A stretch of DNA of 7,616 nucleotides from a bacterium (GTDB taxonomy: Bacteria > Zixibacteria > MSB-5A5 > GN15 > FEB-12): contig DAOWIM010000096.1 of NCBI GenBank assembly GCA_030640905.1, forward strand, positions 1 to 7,616, read 5' to 3'. This document shows, piece after piece, positions 5,580-7,616 of this stretch (position 1 is its first letter; every line of letters begins with the position of its first letter). The notes beneath the pieces were generated by a model, which was not told the DNA's origin, searched no databases, and saw only the letters and a list, made by a program, of their open reading frames with translations. A program made the translations under genes and the position numbers.

Positions 5580-7394
5580 ATGGCAGCAAAAGGCAAGATT
5601 CCCCCCGCGCCGCAATGGGATCTGGATTCGATTTTCCCCGGCGGCAGCAAATCGGTAGAGTTCAAGAAACACCGCGAGAAGGTCAAGAACGATCTGGTTG
5701 TCACAAAAGCGATGCTGGACAAATTGCCGACTACTCTGGAGGATGGCAATATTCAGCAGTGGGCTGATTTTGTTCTCAAATGGCAGGCTGCCTGTGAAGA
5801 TACGGGGTTGGTGCTTTCGTTCTCCGGTTGTCTGGCTTCCGCCGATGTGAGTGACAACGAGGCCGACGCAATTTATTCGGAAGGTTTTGTTTATTATTCA
5901 CAGTGCGAGAAGATAGGGACGCAGTTTGAAGCTCTGGCTATGAAGCAGAGCGATGAGATATGGGGTAAACTGGTAGCTCATCCCGATCTGGTGCCAGTGC
6001 GGTTCTGTCTTGATGAGATTCGCGAGATTGCCAGAAGCAAGATGTCGGTGGAGTTGGAATCGCTCGCTCTTGACTTATCAGTGAACGGCTTTCATGCCTG
6101 GAATCAGATATATGACAAGATGGCCGGTGAACTGAGAGTTGATTTCCAACAGGACGGCAAGACCGAGAATATCTCAATGGGGCAGTTGGCTACAAAATTC
6201 TCCGACCCCGATCGCAAAGTCCGCCATCAGGCATTTGAGAAGATGACTGAAGGATGGAATTCCCGCGCCGATTTGTCGGCGATGATGCTCAATGCAATTG
6301 GTGGGTTCCGGTTATCTCTCTATGAAAATCGCAAATGGGACTCAGTCATGCATGCGCCGCTGGTCGCCTCCCGGATGCAGCAGAAGACGCTCGATACGAT
6401 GTGGAAAGTGGTTGCCCGCGAGACGCAGCGTCTCAAACCGTATATCGAAGCCAAGAAGAAGCTTCTGGGGATCGACAAGTACAAGTGGTACGATGAATTC
6501 GCACCGGTTGGTTCAGCCGACAAGCTCTACGCGTTTGACGATGCCGGTGATTTCATTGTTGAACAGTCACGAGCGTTCTCGCCGCACCTTGCCGACTTCT
6601 GCCGCATGGCGTTGGATAAACGCTGGATCGAGGCTGAGGACCGTGCCGGTAAGCGGGGCGGTGGTTTCTGCTCCGGCATGGGAGCGTTCCGGCAGAGCCG
6701 TATCTTCATGACCTATGCGGGATCGTATGAAAACCTGTTGACCTTGGCGCACGAACTGGGTCACGCCTATCACAGCCACGTCCTGAAAGATCGACCATAT
6801 TTCGCCACCGAGTATCCTATGAACCTCGCCGAGACAGCCTCGATTTTCTCCGAGTCGCTGGTGACTGATGCTGCTCTCGGTGCGTGCAAAGATCCGGGCG
6901 AGAAACTGATGCTTCTTGAGCAGAAAATTCAAGGGGTCTATGTAATGTTCTGTGATCTGCACAGTCGCTACATATTTGAACAGCAATTCTTTGCCGAACG
7001 GAAAAAAGGTGTTGTTGGTAAGGACCGTCTCTCCGAGATAATGATCGCCGCTCAAAAAGAAGCATTTGGTGATCTTCTTGATGAATCAGGTTATCATCCC
7101 CTCTTCTGGTGCTCGAAACTCCACTTCTATCTAACCGATCAACCGTTCTACAATTTCCCGTACACTTTCGGCTTCCTCTTCTCAGGTGGCATCTATGATC
7201 GGGCAAAGAAAGAAGGATCGGCGTTCGCGAAGAAGTATCAGGCGTTGCTGGCCGATACCGGCAGCATGTCAACCGAAGAGTTGGCTCGGAAGCATCTTGA
7301 TGTTGACCTTACCGAAGAGAAGTTCTGGGTCGATGCTGTCAATCTGGCGCTGGCCGATGTTGACGAGTTTGTCAAACTGGCGGAGCAGGCATAG
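5580..7394 (+). CDS. pepF: Oligoendopeptidase F (M3-family zinc metallopeptidase)
   Basis: 604 residues, the usual PepF length, from ATG 5580 with AGAGGA (5567-5572) 7 nt upstream. There is no signal peptide, so it acts in the cytoplasm, where PepF enzymes cut short oligopeptides into pieces that exopeptidases can finish. The N-terminus has the PepF-like WDLDSIFPG (residues 13-21); a helical N-terminal domain runs to about 200, followed by the M3 catalytic domain. The zinc site is complete: HELGH 391-395 (H391, H395 ligands, E392 general base) and AETASIFSE with E418 as third ligand. The C-terminal substrate-binding segment is present: H515 in KLHFY, and PFYNFPYTFG (522-531) with Y524 and Y528. 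It lies 77 bp after the peptide transporter on the same strand and is probably co-transcribed. No frameshift or missing key residue is seen. Confidence 0.95.
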   Translation: MAAKGKIPPAPQWDLDSIFPGGSKSVEFKKHREKVKNDLVVTKAMLDKLPTTLEDGNIQQWADFVLKWQAACEDTGLVLSFSGCLASADVSDNEADAIYSEGFVYYSQCEKIGTQFEALAMKQSDEIWGKLVAHPDLVPVRFCLDEIREIARSKMSVELESLALDLSVNGFHAWNQIYDKMAGELRVDFQQDGKTENISMGQLATKFSDPDRKVRHQAFEKMTEGWNSRADLSAMMLNAIGGFRLSLYENRKWDSVMHAPLVASRMQQKTLDTMWKVVARETQRLKPYIEAKKKLLGIDKYKWYDEFAPVGSADKLYAFDDAGDFIVEQSRAFSPHLADFCRMALDKRWIEAEDRAGKRGGGFCSGMGAFRQSRIFMTYAGSYENLLTLAHELGHAYHSHVLKDRPYFATEYPMNLAETASIFSESLVTDAALGACKDPGEKLMLLEQKIQGVYVMFCDLHSRYIFEQQFFAERKKGVVGKDRLSEIMIAAQKEAFGDLLDESGYHPLFWCSKLHFYLTDQPFYNFPYTFGFLFSGGIYDRAKKEGSAFAKKYQALLADTGSMSTEELARKHLDVDLTEEKFWVDAVNLALADVDEFVKLAEQA

Positions 7395-7414
7395 CGGCGG
7401 CAGAGACGAACACA

Positions 7415-7519
7415 ATGACCGAATCGGCACCGTCGTCTGAGAGAACGCTCTGGAAGGATTCGGCAAACCGACTGCCGCGGGCTCATACTGCTAACAGGCT
7501 GTTGAAAAACTCCTTATAG
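7415..7519 (+). pseudogene. Possible truncated start of a further gene, 34 codons
   Basis: An ATG 20 nt after the pepF stop opens a frame of 34 codons (MTESAPSSERTLWKDSANRL...) ending at TAG 7517-7519. The first ~25 residues read like an ordinary polar N-terminus. The last ones fall in the repeat-like AACAGGCTGTTGAAAAACTC sequence, as if a real gene start had been cut by an inserted element. The ribosome site is weak and no family is recognised. It may be only a chance ORF. Confidence 0.2.
7493..7512. repeat. AACAGGCTGTTGAAAAACTC element-end-like sequence
   Basis: The string CAGGCTGTTGAAAAA is one I associate from memory with the ends of insertion sequences and with dispersed extragenic repeats in environmental bacteria. 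Here it marks the point where pepF-proximal sequence gives way to a GC-rich, stem-loop-rich stretch that runs to the window edge. No transposase is visible inside the window. Confidence 0.35.
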
Positions 7520-7528
7520 CGGCGCTAT

Positions 7529-7605
7529 GACGGCGGACACAAGGCCCGCCGCTACGCGATGAGGGGCTGTCGTCCCGCGTAGAGGGCGGCTTTATGTCGC
7601 CCGTC
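7529..7605. repeat. Large imperfect inverted repeat, 30-nt arms
   Basis: The left arm (7529-7558, beginning GACGGCGGACACAAGG and ending CTACGCG) is matched by the reverse complement of the right arm (7576-7605, which reads GACGGGCGACATAAAGCC... and ends CTACGCG). A few mismatches and one-base shifts break the pairing, and 17 nt form the loop. The arms are GC-rich. This is typical of a dispersed palindromic extragenic repeat. It is too imperfect and lacks the T-run expected of a simple pepF terminator, though it may stop or stabilise the transcript. Confidence 0.6.
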
Positions 7606-7616
7606 CTCAACCGCAC

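Overview
This is a chromosomal window of roughly 50% GC from a bacterium. Proteins of this style (a DhnA-type class I aldolase, a short M1-like secreted metallopeptidase, a POT-family peptide carrier, PepF) suggest a Gram-negative-like lineage, perhaps from the FCB/Zixibacteria or deltaproteobacterial neighbourhood. That placement is a weak inference from protein style; there is no rRNA or marker gene to confirm it. I see no phage, plasmid, CRISPR or defence genes.

Layout. Positions 3-389 hold the 3' end of a class I fructose-bisphosphate aldolase gene, closed by a textbook terminator (415-444). Positions 487-2835 encode a secreted M1-family-like zinc metallopeptidase with an intact zinc site but without the GXMEN aminopeptidase motif. 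Positions 2836-3381 form a long gap with no convincing protein gene. It starts with a near-consensus promoter (2881-2909) and holds nested long-range complementary segments, one possible 53-codon reading frame, and at its far end a perfect 12-bp-stem terminator. Positions 3440-3721 (minus strand) encode a stand-alone Smr-domain protein that converges on that terminator. Positions 3722-4038 are a divergent intergenic region with three copies of a degenerate palindrome-bearing repeat. Positions 4039-5502 encode a proton-coupled oligopeptide transporter (POT/PTR family) and 5580-7394 encode the M3-family oligoendopeptidase PepF, probably in one operon. The window ends with the possible start of another reading frame that runs into a repeat-like sequence with a large imperfect stem-loop (7493-7616).

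How the genes fit together. Three of the five clear genes make a plausible peptide-use route: a secreted metallopeptidase, a proton-driven peptide importer, and a cytoplasmic oligopeptidase. The transporter-PepF pair is the best-supported functional link. The M1-like gene is on the same strand but separated by about 1.2 kb and an opposed gene, so its membership is inferred. The protein-coding content is ordinary. The parts that deserve a second look are the noncoding region 2881-3411, the repeated palindromes between the divergent smr and transporter genes, and the variant active site of the M1-like enzyme.
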